Source of the DNA: Notospermus geniculatus | Taxonomy: Eukaryota; Nemertea; Pilidiophora; Heteronemertea; Lineidae | Assembly: GCA_002633025.1 (NCBI GenBank) | Contig: NMRB01000996.1 | Span: 177,794 to 241,793, forward strand | Direction: 5' to 3' | DNA: 64,000 bases | Shown: one piece after another, positions 11,565 through 23,739 of the stretch | Layout: the number at the start of each line of letters is the position of its first letter | How positions within the stretch are numbered: position 1 is the first letter of the stretch | Position numbers and translations under genes: made by a program | The notes under the pieces: generated by a model | What the model saw: only the letters and a program-made list of their open reading frames with translations | Told to the model about the DNA's origin: nothing | Database searches by the model: none

Positions 11565-11829
11565 TAGGGAGTTTTCGCAAAGCCCCCGAAACGCCAACGC
11601 GAACGTCTATCCTTTTGTTCGGTGCTCTCTTCATAGCATCCAACAATGGGATAGGCGTTCGCGTTGGCGTTTCGGGGGCTTTGCGAAAACTCCCTATTAT
11701 AGAATTTTCGCAAAGCCCCCGAAACGCCAACGCAAACGTCTATCCTTTTGTTCGGTGCTCTCTTCTTGGCATCGAACAATGGGTTTGGCGTCCGCGTTGA
11801 CGTTTCGGGGGCGTTGCGAAAACTCCCTA
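11565..11829. repeat. Two tandem fold-back MITEs (gagttttcgcaaagccccc family)
   Basis: Two full copies lie end to end (about 11565-11696 and 11702-11829), separated by a few bases. Each is a palindrome with agggagttttcgcaaagc arms. They separate the two GPCR duplication units. The second copy shows more substitutions (gcaaac for gcgaac; gacgtttc for ggcgtttc). Confidence 0.85.
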
Positions 11830-12198
11830 TTAGTGAAAGGTTTTACCACACGTGTCAGTTGCATCCATCAATCAACATGTGACATCTTGGATGGTAGTTG
11901 GTTCCCGGTCCCTCGGTAGGGTTAAATAGACTGGTTCCCGTCCTTGAGTAACGTTGTTCGATGCTTTATGCTGAATAATCTACATTGAGAAAATCGTCAC
12001 ATTCCAGGTCGCAAATCAATCATTTGGACAGTGCTGCCACCTGTAAGGTGGCGATGTCTCTCATGGTACTTTACAGCTTTACTTGTTTCTATTTTCAATG
12101 GCCTAAGGTACATGTGTGCCTTGCTTTCAGATACGAGTGACCAGTACCTACCGTATGAATTGACACAAGGTACAATGAGGCTCACAGATTTCGATTGA

Positions 12199-13260
12199 CT
12201 ATAATCTGCGCGTTTCCCCTTCGTTGACTTTGTGAGAAGAACCTTTCGACGTATTTTTTCCATCTGCACACGTAACTATCTGCACCATTTCTTTCCTAAA
12301 CTTCCTGCACGCCAGACAATAGAGATAAGAGTTGAGCGTATAGTTCATATTCTGTATGATAACCGCCAGATTCGAACTAAATCTTTGGCGAACTAATACC
12401 TCGGCTGTTCGCTGGCCTCGCCAGTTTTGCCAAAATAAAATATGAACTCGAGTCGGGATGTTAAAAGCAATGAACGCACTTGTGACAATAACAATTGATT
12501 TCGTAATAGATTTTTCAGTTGTTGTTCTGTTGCTCTGCGAAATATGCGACAAATTTTTGTTGCTTTTACGGACCGCTATGTATATACCGATGTTAAAAGT
12601 TAAAAGAGATACCATCGGAATGTAAAATAAAAACAAATCATTCAATATTACATTGATAGCTACAAATTCTTCTGAGAAGTCATACGGACAGTAACGAGCC
12701 TTATACTTGCTTTGTTCCGTGCGCAGCAGGGAAATTCCTCCCCTAACTATTCCAAAGGATAAAACCACCAATGTTGAAATTCGGGCTCGCTTTATGGTGC
12801 ATAGAGATGCAGCTTTTAGGGGCCAAGTCAGAGCAATGAACCGGTCACAGGCCATGAAGACTAAGATCCATTTTGAAAGGATGTTCGAGGCGTCAATGCA
12901 CGAAACGTAAAACAAACAAAATGGCTGCTTTACCCGTCCTGTGAGGAAATATTTCGGTGCCACTATGATCAGATATCTTAAAAACATGAGACCGAATATA
13001 TAGAGACTGTCAAACACCGCTGTACATCTCATGTAGAAACAAGACGTATTTTTGGAGTATTTCTTCTGATTCATAAGGATATAACTGAAGACATTACCGA
13101 TGATACCAATGATTGCTAGGACAGGTGGAATAGGGATCGTCAGGATAAAAGATGCTATTTCCAAAATCTTAGCTGCTGATGAAGAACTCTGATCTCCATA
13201 GACGTCGCTTACGTCAGTAACGAACGTATCGTCAGTGGGTGTACCCTCCGGATGGGCCAT
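12199..13260 (-). CDS. Rhodopsin-class peptide-type GPCR, single exon (copy 2)
   Basis: A 353-codon tandem duplicate of the receptor at 9873-10940, in the same orientation. Relative to copy 1 it lacks two residues in the N-terminus (GTPTDD for GTRPPTDD) and has Ala, Val, Asp and Arg in place of Val, Ala, Asn and Leu at four scattered sites. All 7TM hallmarks (GNVFSYIL, CDRFIAL, NSYLYCLAC) are kept. Upstream DNA (13261-13490 against 10941-11160) and part of the downstream DNA (11940-12090 against 9440-9600) are also duplicated but have diverged more. Both copies look functional by sequence. Confidence 0.9.
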   Translation of the reverse strand: MAHPEGTPTDDTFVTDVSDVYGDQSSSSAAKILEIASFILTIPIPPVLAIIGIIGNVFSYILMNQKKYSKNTSCFYMRCTAVFDSLYIFGLMFLRYLIIVAPKYFLTGRVKQPFCLFYVSCIDASNILSKWILVFMACDRFIALTWPLKAASLCTIKRARISTLVVLSFGIVRGGISLLRTEQSKYKARYCPYDFSEEFVAINVILNDLFLFYIPMVSLLTFNIGIYIAVRKSNKNLSHISQSNRTTTEKSITKSIVIVTSAFIAFNIPTRVHILFWQNWRGQRTAEVLVRQRFSSNLAVIIQNMNYTLNSYLYCLACRKFRKEMVQIVTCADGKNTSKGSSHKVNEGETRRL

Positions 13261-13754
13261 TTAGAATCCATAAAATCAAAAGTCGTGTGTCAATGTGTCT
13301 TCTGTACTCCTTCGGCCAGTGAAGTCCTACGTCAGCCAAAAGAGTTGAGCGAGCGAGTCGTTAAAGCCAGAGAATACACCGGGGGCACTTTAGAAATAGT
13401 CAGCGACCCTCAGCCATTGATACGTGGCTGTCTTTGGATTCCAGGGGCGCTTAACGACACAAATTTAACGAAAATAAAACGAAACAAACCATAACGTGAA
13501 ACCATCGGATATTTGTGGCTTTGTGCAACACCCATTGAAGGATATTCAATACATATGTAATATGTCACGTGTTACAGCTGAAATAAGTCACACCATAAAT
13601 AGGTGTGATATATTTTTGCATCCTACATGTACGTTACTGAGTCCATATCGAACTTGTCTAAAAATGGAGCTTTTGTCTTTGTACAGTATCTGTTAGACAA
13701 TGGATATTTTGACCGGTTATTAGAGTTCAAGGTCGAGTTAACGATCTACCATGT

Positions 13755-14095
13755 TTAAAGCTGAGGTTCTATTTTCATGAAAATGTCGGTGATATTTCCT
13801 CTTGAGGCGTTTTCAACACAAGATTCAAGAAAACAATCGTTTACCATGATGTATCGATGCCATGTCGACATTACACAAGGACACACACTTTCCTCCTTGG
13901 GGATTTCGCTCATCTTTGCTGTGATTGCTGCCTTCAATTCACCAATTGTTTGAGGATTGTTCTTATACACATTATCCTTGAAATACCCCCACAGAGAAAA
14001 AAAATCTGGAGGGTTAAGTTCCAGTGAATATGCTGCCCACTCCTCGTCACACTTCCTGCTAGTGTTCCTTCAGCGCCGAGGACGCCATTTGGAGC
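13755..14095 (-). pseudogene. Decayed DDE-type (Tc1/mariner-like) transposase C-terminus
   Basis: The minus strand reads WAAYSLELNPPDFFSLWGYF then DNVYKNNPQTIGELKAAI, the recognisable end of the DDE catalytic domain and C-terminus of Tc1/mariner-type transposases (usual form: SPDLNPxDFFLWGYLK...VY...P.T...L...I). A Cys/Arg pattern typical of the tail follows and stops near 13755. Stops and frame breaks occur upstream, and no N-terminal DNA-binding domain is visible, so it is dead. Confidence 0.65.
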
Positions 14096-14508
14096 ACATT
14101 TTGGAAAGAACATAAAAATTATATGCAAATTGACTCAGATATATGGGCAAAACTTTGTGGAATGATCATCCATAGACTGAAGTTTAAGTCCACCAAATTT
14201 GAAGAATTTTGATGGACCTATGTAGGATTAATTAACCTTTTTATGGGTTCGCGTTTTTGGGGTCACCCTGATATTTTATAGCGATTTTCACTGCAATACG
14301 TCTCAAACACTTCAGGCTATTACCCCAGTCTCTCCAGAAACCTTTCTGAGGAAGTCAAACACCAGCTCATTCAGTGCTCACGTGATCCATTCAGAATACA
14401 AAGTGGCGACTCGAAGCAGTCACCTCTCGGTCTCACGTCCGAGAAGAAACTAATATACCCCTTCGTAGATTCATTTCAGTTTTGGAGTCACATGATCCAT
14501 TAAGGGGT

Positions 14509-17500
14509 TTAAATCGAATCAAACTCCTTTTTACTTCTAACACTGTCGGTGGCGCTGTTGCCGTTGCTGTTGTTGTTGTTTTGTCCCTTCTCGCTGGAGA
14601 CGCTGGTCATGTTCGTCTTCTTGGCAACTTTGGAGATCCTCAGCGATGTTTTCAGCAGAGTGAATGTCCGCCTGTTGAAGGAGAACGCCAAGGAAATGAA
14701 GACGCCGAGGGTCGAGTTGAAGATGACGAACAGGTACCAGATGACCAGGTTATCAGTGAACGCCCCGATGAACCCGAAGATCCATGTGAACCCCATCAGG
14801 CAGGAGAGCTTGACATACAAAACAAAGTCTGTTTTGGTCGTCTGCCCTCTCGCTTTTTTCACTGAACGTTTGGCGCGGATGATAGAGACTGTAGTCGTGA
14901 TGAACAGGCCAATGTTTACGGTGATAATCAGAGCAATCGGGAGAATAAAACCATAGATGATCCCTTCCTTCTTCGAGAACCAACATGGCCCCTTTTGGTT
15001 GTCTTGATGTCCGTAACCGATCGGTACGTCGGTGAGTTTGTCGAGAAGGCCGCAGATGAGAACAATAAGTCCTGGTACTCCGTACGCGTAGACGGCTGCA
15101 GAAACAAGTCTTCCGCGTCCCGAGTTTACCACATCGAGGAAACCACGTGAGAAAGTCCAAGCCATGTTAATAGCTATGGCGTTCATCCAGAAGAAGGCAG
15201 AGAGCCAGAGGTAATGGCTGATCATTGCAACAGCAAAACACGCTACTTCATGGGTGAGGCGCTCCACAGCTGCGATGTAGAGGAACTGTGCTAGGAACAA
15301 AACGGCGCAGAGGTTCGTCAGCATGAGACCCGGAGTGGTTTGCAGAGGTTTTAGGACAATGTGCAGGACAATGGTAAGAAGCAGGAAAGCAAGAGATAAG
15401 ACAGTCCCGAAGTGAGTCAGAATTGGGTTGACTTTGGTTGGCCATGGAAACGACTTAGGCCTATGTTCACGTCGAGCGCAGGCGTATACTTGGTCGCCAA
15501 TGATGGCGTACGGTTCCGACAACTCTTTCCCCGTTTCATTGCTGACTAAGTGTCCTGAACAGTTCTGATAATTAAACGAAGACAGGTTGTACGTCAAGAT
15601 AGCACAGTTATTGAATTTCATGGCATAGGTATCGCATGCCATGATCTCCCAGCCACTCGAAGATGTTTTTCGTATGAGAGCCTTGTTCACATCTCGCCCC
15701 TTCTTCTCGAAGTATCTAGCCAGTGTCCCGTTCTCCGAGTAAGGAATAGCAACAAGAGTTCCTTTATCGCACCACAAGGGCAACTGAACACCATGATTAT
15801 AAAAGAGATACTCAAAGTCGAATTTCCGATTCGAAGAAGACAACTTCTCCATCGATTCGGTCATCTTCTTCATGTAGGTCAAATCATCATCCTTAAAATG
15901 ATCAGAATATTTGTAGTAAAAGTTTATGTTGATGGTAGCGTTGCTGCCGAATAGGTATTCCTTTCCACCAATCAGCGGTCGTATCACTGTATTGTCGGTC
16001 CCAAGTTCTGCTGTAATATTGACAGGGCCTGTTGTAGGTGTGTTCCGTCTGATACTAAACTGAAGCGCGTCTTCAAACATTCTACCGAAAACTCGTGAAT
16101 CGTTCAAATCTCTATCGGTTATCAATATAAGCGGTTGATTTAGTGTCATCTTCGTGACCACTGTCATGAGACTGTTAGGCGGCGGAACGGTGCCTGTTGG
16201 TAAGATTTTCGGAAGTGTGTAACTTCGTTCGAAGGGGTCGCGAATGCACTCGCCATCCCATTCCACTTGGCTCATTCCACATCGCTGCAATGGCCTACAC
16301 TTGTCTGTAAGATCGTCAAAGATCTCATGCTCTTCGCATTCTCTCCATACCCTGTGACGAGGAGCAAGCACACGCATCATACGTTCTATCGGATTGGATA
16401 CGTGGGTAGGTTGAATACGGATCTTCCGAGGACGTTTCCAAGGGCACAGGAGATCCTTGTCGGTGACTCCGTTACACCGCGCGCAGTATACATTCTTATA
16501 ACGTTGAATTCGAAACATCCCTGGCAAATGACCCCTGGAAATGATAGCATACACATCGCCTTTGTGCACAAGACATCGTTGTTCGACTTCCCTGTGAGTT
16601 TTCAAGGAATCATCCAAAGATGTTGGGCATGTGTCAATAAGGGGGTCGGAGGTATCTGCTTGCGAGGCGAGACTTTGTCCACAACTCCTAATAAATGGGC
16701 TATGCTCGAACCTACCTGGGACGGAAGGTGAAAGTGCACAAGTTCCATATAAATGCTCATTAAACATAGCTTCCAAAATCATACTGATATTTGGAGTTCC
16801 TTTTACAATGCCGTGACAGTCCCTTACTGACCAGAAATCGACGTTTGACAAGGAGATGTTATGGCACTGAGAGCAGTAGACGTTTTTGAAGTGGACATCG
16901 CGAGTGACAACCGGGGTGGTGTGGTAGGCAGAATCGGTTGGGGACGTGCCTGTACATGCGTCTACGATGTGGCCGGTGGAACTCTTCGGACAGCTGTCGA
17001 CAGCAATATCAGAGATTGGCTTCGAACAGTTTTTGTATTGTGAAAACCTGTCGATGTATGCTGTCTTTTCTGTGTGTCTTTTCTTACAATCTTCGTACCC
17101 AATACAACAGTCGTGATTCCTTTCACAGAAACCGTCACAGTAGCACCTCCCCTCGTCATGGACGCCACATTTCTTCCCGTCACAGAAAGAAGCCGTGCAG
17201 GAGTACACCGGGCCACGAGTAATGACGTCATTCCGGTAGTTCGGCTTTTCTACACAGTCCTTTGGTAACGTCGGCGGTGGAGCTTGCCTGTTTGGTTTAG
17301 GCCTACATGCGTATACATTATCACCAATAATGACGTAGGGTTTTGGCAGATAATCACCCGTCTTCTTTAACTTGGGTATCTTCGAACAATCATCGATGAG
17401 GAAAGATGAAAAATTGTACCATTGGATGTCACAATCCTCAAATAACGGCGCAAATCTATCACAGGTTACGATGTCAATCGAACCTGATCTTGCCCTCAGA

Positions 17501-19427
17501 ACAGCATCGTTCACGTCACGTCCCTTTAGCATCAGAAACTCCTTCTGGCTCTGGGTGAGGGGTATAACAGTCAGCTGACCTTCAGGACAGGTCAAGGGCA
17601 ACTTGACACCTTTACTGTAAATTTCATACCCCAATTCGAATCTTTTCTTGGATTCTCCCAGCTTTTGCATCATCTTGCCGACGTAATCCAAGTCAGAAAC
17701 CTTCTCTCTGTTATCATACCTCTGGTACAAGGTAATGTTAATAAGTGTATTCGTTTCCAGTTTTAGTTCCTCTCCACCGAAAACTTTTGATCTTCTGACG
17801 TACCTTTCGTCGAAGGCGGTAGTAAGGTTGTAAAAGTTATCACGGTGCCAATTCAGACTGAACTGCAAAGCCTCCTCGAACGATCGTCCAAAGAATTGCT
17901 GGTTTTGTAATTCGTCATTGGTTAGAAATATTACCGCAGGAACTGTCAGGCGAAGCTGCATGAAGACAGTCATCACGAACTTGGCCCCATGAAAAGATTT
18001 CTTTGGTATTAACGTTGGAAGCGTGTAGCCGGCTTCGAATGGATCACGGATGCATCGCCCTTCCCATTTCACGTGACTGATCCCACATCGCTCGAGAGGC
18101 TGACATTTCATTCCATCATATATTTCATTTTCTTTGCAATTGAAGTTTGGCTTTGGTCTATGAATAAAGTGTATGTTCGTCACATGAACTGGTCCGTTTA
18201 ACACTCTTCTGACATCAATCAAACGAGCCGGGCACACGAGTTCATAATCCTTTACTCCGTTACACTGAGCGCAGTACATATTCTTGTACTGCCGTAGTTT
18301 CGCAGGAAAAGCAGTAACATTGCCAGCGAGCCGAGTAAACACAGCTGATTGATAAACATGACATTTTTTCTCAATCTCTTTCTGACTCGGTGTGGTGGCA
18401 TTCCACGGGCAGGAATCAATTTCTACGCCATATTCAGATATTTTGGTGGGAGCGTTCTTTATTGGTCCACAACTCCTGACGAAAGTGGAGTGTTCGTATC
18501 CATGCGGGACTTCCGGTTTCCACCGACATGATCTCTTAAGCTGGTCCATAAACATGGTTAAGAACACGTGACTGACTTTCAGAGGCCCCTTGTCTGAACC
18601 AAAACAATCCGCCATCGACCAGAATTTCGATGCTGACATCGAAATGTTATGACACAGAGAGCAGTAGATGTTCCGGAAGTGAACACCGCCACTGACCACC
18701 GGAACAACGTCATAGAGAGAACCAGTGTTAGCAGTTGCGCATGCGCTTACGAGATCATCTGCGGTGCCGTTCGGGCAGCTGCTGACAGTGATTTTGTCCT
18801 TGCTAACGGAGCAGTTCATGTAATCGGCAAATGTCCTGATGAACTCCGCTTCTTTCGATAAGTTTTTCGAGCAAGTTTCGTAGCCTATGCAGCAGTCTCC
18901 GTACTGCTCACAAAACGGATCACAGTAACAATTCCCGTTGTCAGAAAAGCGGCATTTGTGATGGTCACAAGAAGGATGGACGCAGAAGTAGATAGGACGT
19001 GACTGACCGATCACCTGTTGGTACTTCAACGCAGCGACGATTCGGGGTGATCTCTTCAACCGTCTTTCGTCGTGATTGTCAGATGTACACCCATCGGCTT
19101 TTCTGTCACATGTAGAGGCACATGTGTACAAATGGTGGTAGGCTGTCCCAAGAACGGATAATATACCTGAAAAGAGTGAATTTCGTTACGATTAACCACG
19201 GCACAAAAATTTATATCAACTTAATCGAATGGCATTGCCTTGAAAGTCGAGGACGTGTGAGTTCAGACCTTTCTGTTTAGTGGTTCGGTATAAAAGTGAA
19301 GTTTAATAGCGGTAGCATTCTGTAGGTCAGGCATTTCAAGCTGCCTTTACAATACAAACAGATCAAGAAATTTACAAAAAAAAATTAATGAAAATGTTTA
19401 CTAACCGAAGAGAAGTTTTAGTGTCAT
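14509..19427 (-). CDS. Somatomedin B-repeat receptor with secretin/methuselah-like 7TM
   Basis: Two exons: a 22-base exon 19427-19406 (MTLKLLFG, phase 1) and a giant exon 19166-14509, giving 1,559 residues. The joined N-terminus is a signal peptide (LKLLFGILSVLGTAY). A furin-like RRLKR follows at about residue 42-46. The ectodomain is two tandem units of about 580 residues. Each begins with a somatomedin B domain (CDHHKC...CYCDPFCEQYGDCC near 64-105; CDGKKC...CYCDGFCERNHDCC near 660) and continues with matching blocks (HFRNIYCSLCHNIS / HFKNVYCSQCHNIS; GRCIRDPFEAGYTLP / GECIRDPFERSYTLP). Seven TM helices follow from about 1235 (GTVLSLAFLLLTIVLHIVL through LSCLMGFTWIFGFIGAF), with a Ser/Asn-rich tail. 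No GPS autoproteolysis motif is evident. It is predicted to be a plasma-membrane receptor with unknown ligand. Confidence 0.88.
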
Positions 19428-20476
19428 CCTGACTTAATGGCGTTCTCGATGATAAAAGGATTCTCCGATCAAAAGTTGGTCACATATCGAAGACAATGAA
19501 ACAGTTCACAGCTCCGAGATGTAGGTGTCACCTATTTCCAAATCCGAGGTCGACCCTAACACAACATGGATCTCGAATAGCCGCGGTGGTTTTGATCATC
19601 ATTTCAAAACAGGTCTCTCTATTAATGGCATCGGTCTATTTGCTCTTAACAGTGGACAATCAAATCATATTAATTCATCACTAAGTGACGCATCAGTTTA
19701 TCTTCCATGACCGCCTGTATGGTGTTGATGTCATTACTCACAAATGGAATTAATACCTTTTAGTTTGTGGCCATCAAGTAATTTGTTTTTGCCGATTTGT
19801 CACGACCTGTGTGGAATCGATTAATAAATGAAAATCCATGGAAAGTCACCAATAGTGATATATAAATCACTTCCACTGAAAAGGAACTCTGGTTCGATTG
19901 TTTATTTGCTCGTCAGGGTCATTTACAAATGGTATACATTGTAAACAACTAACTGCACCGCAGTCAGTGAACGTGACGATGGAAAACGTGAACAGGTCCC
20001 CCGGGCCTAATTTGTTTATACGATAACTTGATCCTGTAGCGATGCTGTTTTTCCTCGCAGTTTCTGGCTCTGTTTACAGTTGATTTCACAAACTGATATC
20101 CCATTCATATTGCCACGAATTACGTGTTTATCAATCCTGGCGATGGCCACACTGGGCTTCATAACCACTGGTAAAAGGAAACTTCAGTTTACCCTGCTGC
20201 GATTTGTTTGAAGAAATGATGTAGTTTTCAAACAGTGGTTGCCGTATGATGACAGAGAGAAAGGGCATGATGATCATGACATTACTCATTCCATGAACTA
20301 GAATATTTGATTATTGATGTAATTCACTGATCTTTCTGCAACGTATGTGTTTGGTCCTTCGGGGATTCGATTCCACGTACTGAGCAGTACTACATTGAGG
20401 ACAATGAACCATACCCCGCAAAATCTCATCCCATCACATGCATCCTAAAGCTGCGTTTTCCAGACATCCGGAATGC

Positions 20477-20798
20477 GGTACACAGAAAAAAAAAATCAAC
20501 TCGAGTGGAGATTCAAAGTCTCACTTTAGGGACAAAACGGTTCGAAATACTTTTTGACTCAAAATGAAACAGAAAATATTTCGGCCCGAGACAATGACAC
20601 CTCGTTCCGAGAGAAAATATTTCGGGTTGAGATACTGACAGTCTCGATCTGAGAGAAAATATTTCAGGCCGAGATGACATTGTCTCGCGCCGAAATATTT
20701 TCTGTTTCATTTTGAGTCAAAAAGTGTTTCGAACCATTTTGTCCCTAAAGTGAGACTCTGAGTCTCCACTCGAGTTGATTTTTTTTTCTGTGTATAGG
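20477..20798. repeat. Long fold-back element with cacagaaaaaa ends and TA flanks
   Basis: Inverted arms of roughly 100 bp run from cacagaaaaa...caactcgagtggag on the left to ctccactcgagttg...ttttctgtg on the right. They flank a core with repeated gagaaaatatttcgg/cag words. Both ends are bordered by ta, compatible with a Tc1/mariner-type target duplication. Confidence 0.8.
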
Positions 20799-20908
20799 GA
20801 CGCGGAATCCCCGGCGGAAGCGATATGTTGTATGGGAAAATGCATTGCATTTTCCGCTTCCGCGTTCCGCAATCCGCATTTGGGTTGGGTTTACACTATC
20901 AACAAATT

Positions 20909-21161
20909 CCCTGCAACACTGTTGATCAACAATTTACCTTCAATAAAACCTCCTTCAACAAGCATAGTTTACACACGCAACATCATCCTGCAAGATCAGC
21001 ATGACATGGTTGACCATGTGATTCCATGTGATTGTCACATGACTTAGATAGGCTACAGCACATTATCTGATTGGCTGATGCAGTATCTTGTGTTGAAGCT
21101 CACCTGCAACATGCAACAAAATATAGCTGCAGAAACCTATTTCTATCAACAGTGTTGCAGG
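20909..21161. repeat. Probable MITE with cctgcaacactgttgat ends
   Basis: A perfect 17-bp inverted repeat (cctgcaacactgttgat at 20909; atcaacagtgttgcagg ending 21161) bounds about 250 bp. No target duplication was identified. Confidence 0.5.
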
Positions 21162-22119
21162 ATTATTTGGAAGCAGAGCGGCGGAAAATAACAAAAGATT
21201 TAGCGCATCACGCAGCGTAAAACGCACATGTGGACCCAGGCGTTAAGGGTGTATCAGGGACCTACAGAGTGAATCCCGATCCTGCCGAAAAGGGCTTGAA
21301 AGGGCTTGAATTGAAACAAGCCATGAAACATTCGCCAAAGTCATTAATTAAAGCGATGAAAATGGCCCTGGTCTCAGAGGCGATATTGCCCGCATTTACC
21401 AGAAGTGTCAAATTGTGGTTGGGAGTAACACAAAGGACAATGCATGGTTTCGGGACAATTTAATTAAGGTTGGAACAATGTATCAATGAATGATCTAAAA
21501 TCTGTAGTCACACCTGAATTCTAATTAAATCTAGAGTTAATTTGAGATGAAGGTACTACACGTACATGTTTTTCATTCCACGCCTCTGGAGAGGTCGTGA
21601 GGTGCATACAAGACAAAGACGATTGAAGAAATAAAGTTAATTAACCAGCGATAACATGAGATGCGGCAAAAGAAATCTGCCCATATCATCCAAATATAGA
21701 CAACCCGTTTTGAAGAGTGTAATAACTGCTGTAAAAACAATACACTTCTTTCGTCGCGGTGAAAAACCAAATCAAGTTTATTAAATTATGGCTCAAGTGT
21801 CATGTTATAATCTTGTTTCGGTATATTTTTAGCCTCGAAATCAATTTACAGACGGTTTTAGGATATATGCAGTTCAAGTCTAATTCGTTCATATTATCAT
21901 CGGGGACGAGTCCGTCAGACATGAAGGAACGCTGAATCGCAATATAAGGTCGCTCTACCAAGAGGCAACGGGAGATGCGTCCGTAAGTTCATTGATGTTG
22001 GTTAAAGAATACATTCACAAGTGCTGTTAACCTACCGGATTGCTTATCAATTGGACACGACAAGGTAAGATGGGAAAATATTATCTTTGAATACACGCGT
22101 GAAGGCTGGCAAATTAACA

Positions 22120-22440
22120 ACTTTTTTATTTTTGCACTGAAAATGCAATGCAAAATCTGGTTAATGTGTAGTATGAAAAATAACGTTGTCGTAGGTTTGG
22201 TTTATCGTTTGATTTCGAAACCTCCCCATAAATAGTAGCCAGGCACTCGAGATGGCAGGCAATGATCTTTAGGGACCGTGATAGCAGGCAATAGGGAGGT
22301 TTAGAAATCAAACGATAAACGTTAACTTTACGACAATGTTATTTTTCATACTGCTAATTCACGAGATTATATATTGCATTTTCGGTACAAGAAATAACGT
22401 TGTCGTTAACGTTTAACGTTTACGTTTATCGTTTGATTTC
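22120..22440. repeat. Inverted repeat cluster (gtttatcgtttgatttc)
   Basis: The word ttatcgtttgatttc with ataacgttgtcg upstream occurs at 22180-22220 in direct orientation, at 22295-22345 inverted, and again direct at 22390-22440. This is a palindromic element with an extra partial copy, just upstream of the GPCR. Confidence 0.65.
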
Positions 22441-22578
22441 TATAAACCTTCCGATGGCAGAACACGGTAACGCAGACGGGAGACAGTCTGGCATTTTAGG
22501 TAAAAGAACACTGCACCAGCTGCTGTGTCCTGATCAACCCTGTTTTCTTTCCAGTTGCTTCCTAAAAAAGTGGAGAAG

Positions 22579-23739
22579 ATGGGCTACGTCGAAGACTTTT
22601 ACCGTATATACAGCGTCCCTGTGAATGTCTTTGCTACCTCCGACGAAACTACTTTGACGCCAGCGCCAGCGGACACCAGCAGCACGCCGGCGTCCTCGCC
22701 GTCGCCGCCAAGTTTATTCCTCCTCGTCTTCAGGAAGTTTGTCTTTAATTTCGGTGTCTACGTCGCCGCCGTTATTCTAGTTTCAGGATGTTTTGGTAAT
22801 CTTTTATCGGTCGTCGTTTTCTTTCGATTGCGGCGGAGGGATATGGTGACCTCGACCTACCTCTGACCTCTGGCGGTTTACGACTTCATCAACCTGTGCG
22901 TAGGGGTCAACGTCTGGTTGGATGAAGGGATCTACGCAATCTCTGGCGGGGCCCTCATGATCCAAGAAGGGGGCACGGTCGCTGGCTGTAAGCTCAACAT
23001 GTTTGTGTTCCAAACATTCGGCCTTGCTTCTGTTTGGACTCTCATAGCATTCTGCGTCGAGCGGTGCGTCGCCATATGGAAACCGCTAAAAGTTGCGACG
23101 ATTTTTTCATCGCGTAAGCGACAGATTATTCTCTTGTCCGTCTTCCTGATCGCCAGCGTCCTTGGAGCAATCATGGCGATAGAGTTTACCTTTTTTGTCC
23201 ACACGGACGACGATGGGGAGACCGTGATACAATGTAGGCCTGCCCCCACCCAATTGTTTCAGTATATCACACTTTATATCGTCGACTTTGGTATGTATAA
23301 AATAATTCCGATACTGGTGGTAGGTGTTCTCAATGTGGCTCTTGTCTACGGTCTCCATCAAACGAAGGATGCGATTGGACCATTAGAGAGCCAATCAAAA
23401 ACACACGAGTCGAAGATCGCTGCCAATCTCATTCTTGTCTCCAGTGTGTACATCATCGCCATGGCACCCTACAGCGCTTTAGGTATCATTGAGACGATTG
23501 GTCAGTTCAACAACTGGGCTGGGGTGGACTCGGACTACACCGCCCTCATACATCAAGCCACTGATTTCGCATTTACGTTCCATTATGTTAATTTTAGTGC
23601 AAATTACTTAATTTATGCAATGTCTTTACCCCTTTATAGGGCCGAGTGTAAGAAAATGTTTTGCAGTCTTTGTCGGTGTGGCCGAGAGCGTCAAGGTGCA
23701 CGACGCGCTAAGATGATGATATCAGACTCTAGGTTTTGA
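22579..23739 (+). pseudogene. Rhodopsin-class GPCR interrupted by one in-frame TGA
   Basis: The frame from ATG 22579 to the stop at 23739 would give 386 residues with a full 7TM profile. The N-terminus is Thr/Pro/Ser-rich. TM1 is VYVAAVILVSGCFGNLLSVV. TM3 has VERCVAIWKPLK in place of DRY. TM4, TM5 (IIPILVVGVLNVALVYG), TM6 (ANLILVSSVYIIAMAPYSAL) and TM7 (FHYVNFSANYLIYAMSLP) follow, then a Cys-rich tail. A single TGA at 22864-22866 interrupts the frame at the start of TM2, between TSTYL and PLAVYDFINL. Family members usually have a small residue there, so one base change (for example TCA to TGA) would explain it. An acceptor (ttccag) lies 23 bases upstream of the ATG. It may be a recent pseudogene, a null allele, a sequence error or a readthrough/recoding case. 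Confidence 0.75.

Larger units (their letters stand above)
19428..22578. other. Repeat-rich intergenic DNA
   Basis: No gene is recognised. The stretch contains a fold-back element at 20477-20798, a smaller one at 20909-21161 and inverted repeats at 22120-22440, listed separately. Short frames (for example 21230-21463 on the plus strand) have no recognisable domain. The last bases (ttctttccag near 22550) look like the acceptor of the following GPCR exon. Confidence 0.5.

Noticed and set aside
11323-11919. 198-codon open frame on the plus strand
   Set aside because: It runs through two fold-back MITE copies and repeats its own text; the opposite strand is open in the same places because the element is palindromic.
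21230-21463. Possible small gene (77 codons)
   Set aside because: No domain, no convincing splice sites and ordinary composition; it may be chance or a very old relic.
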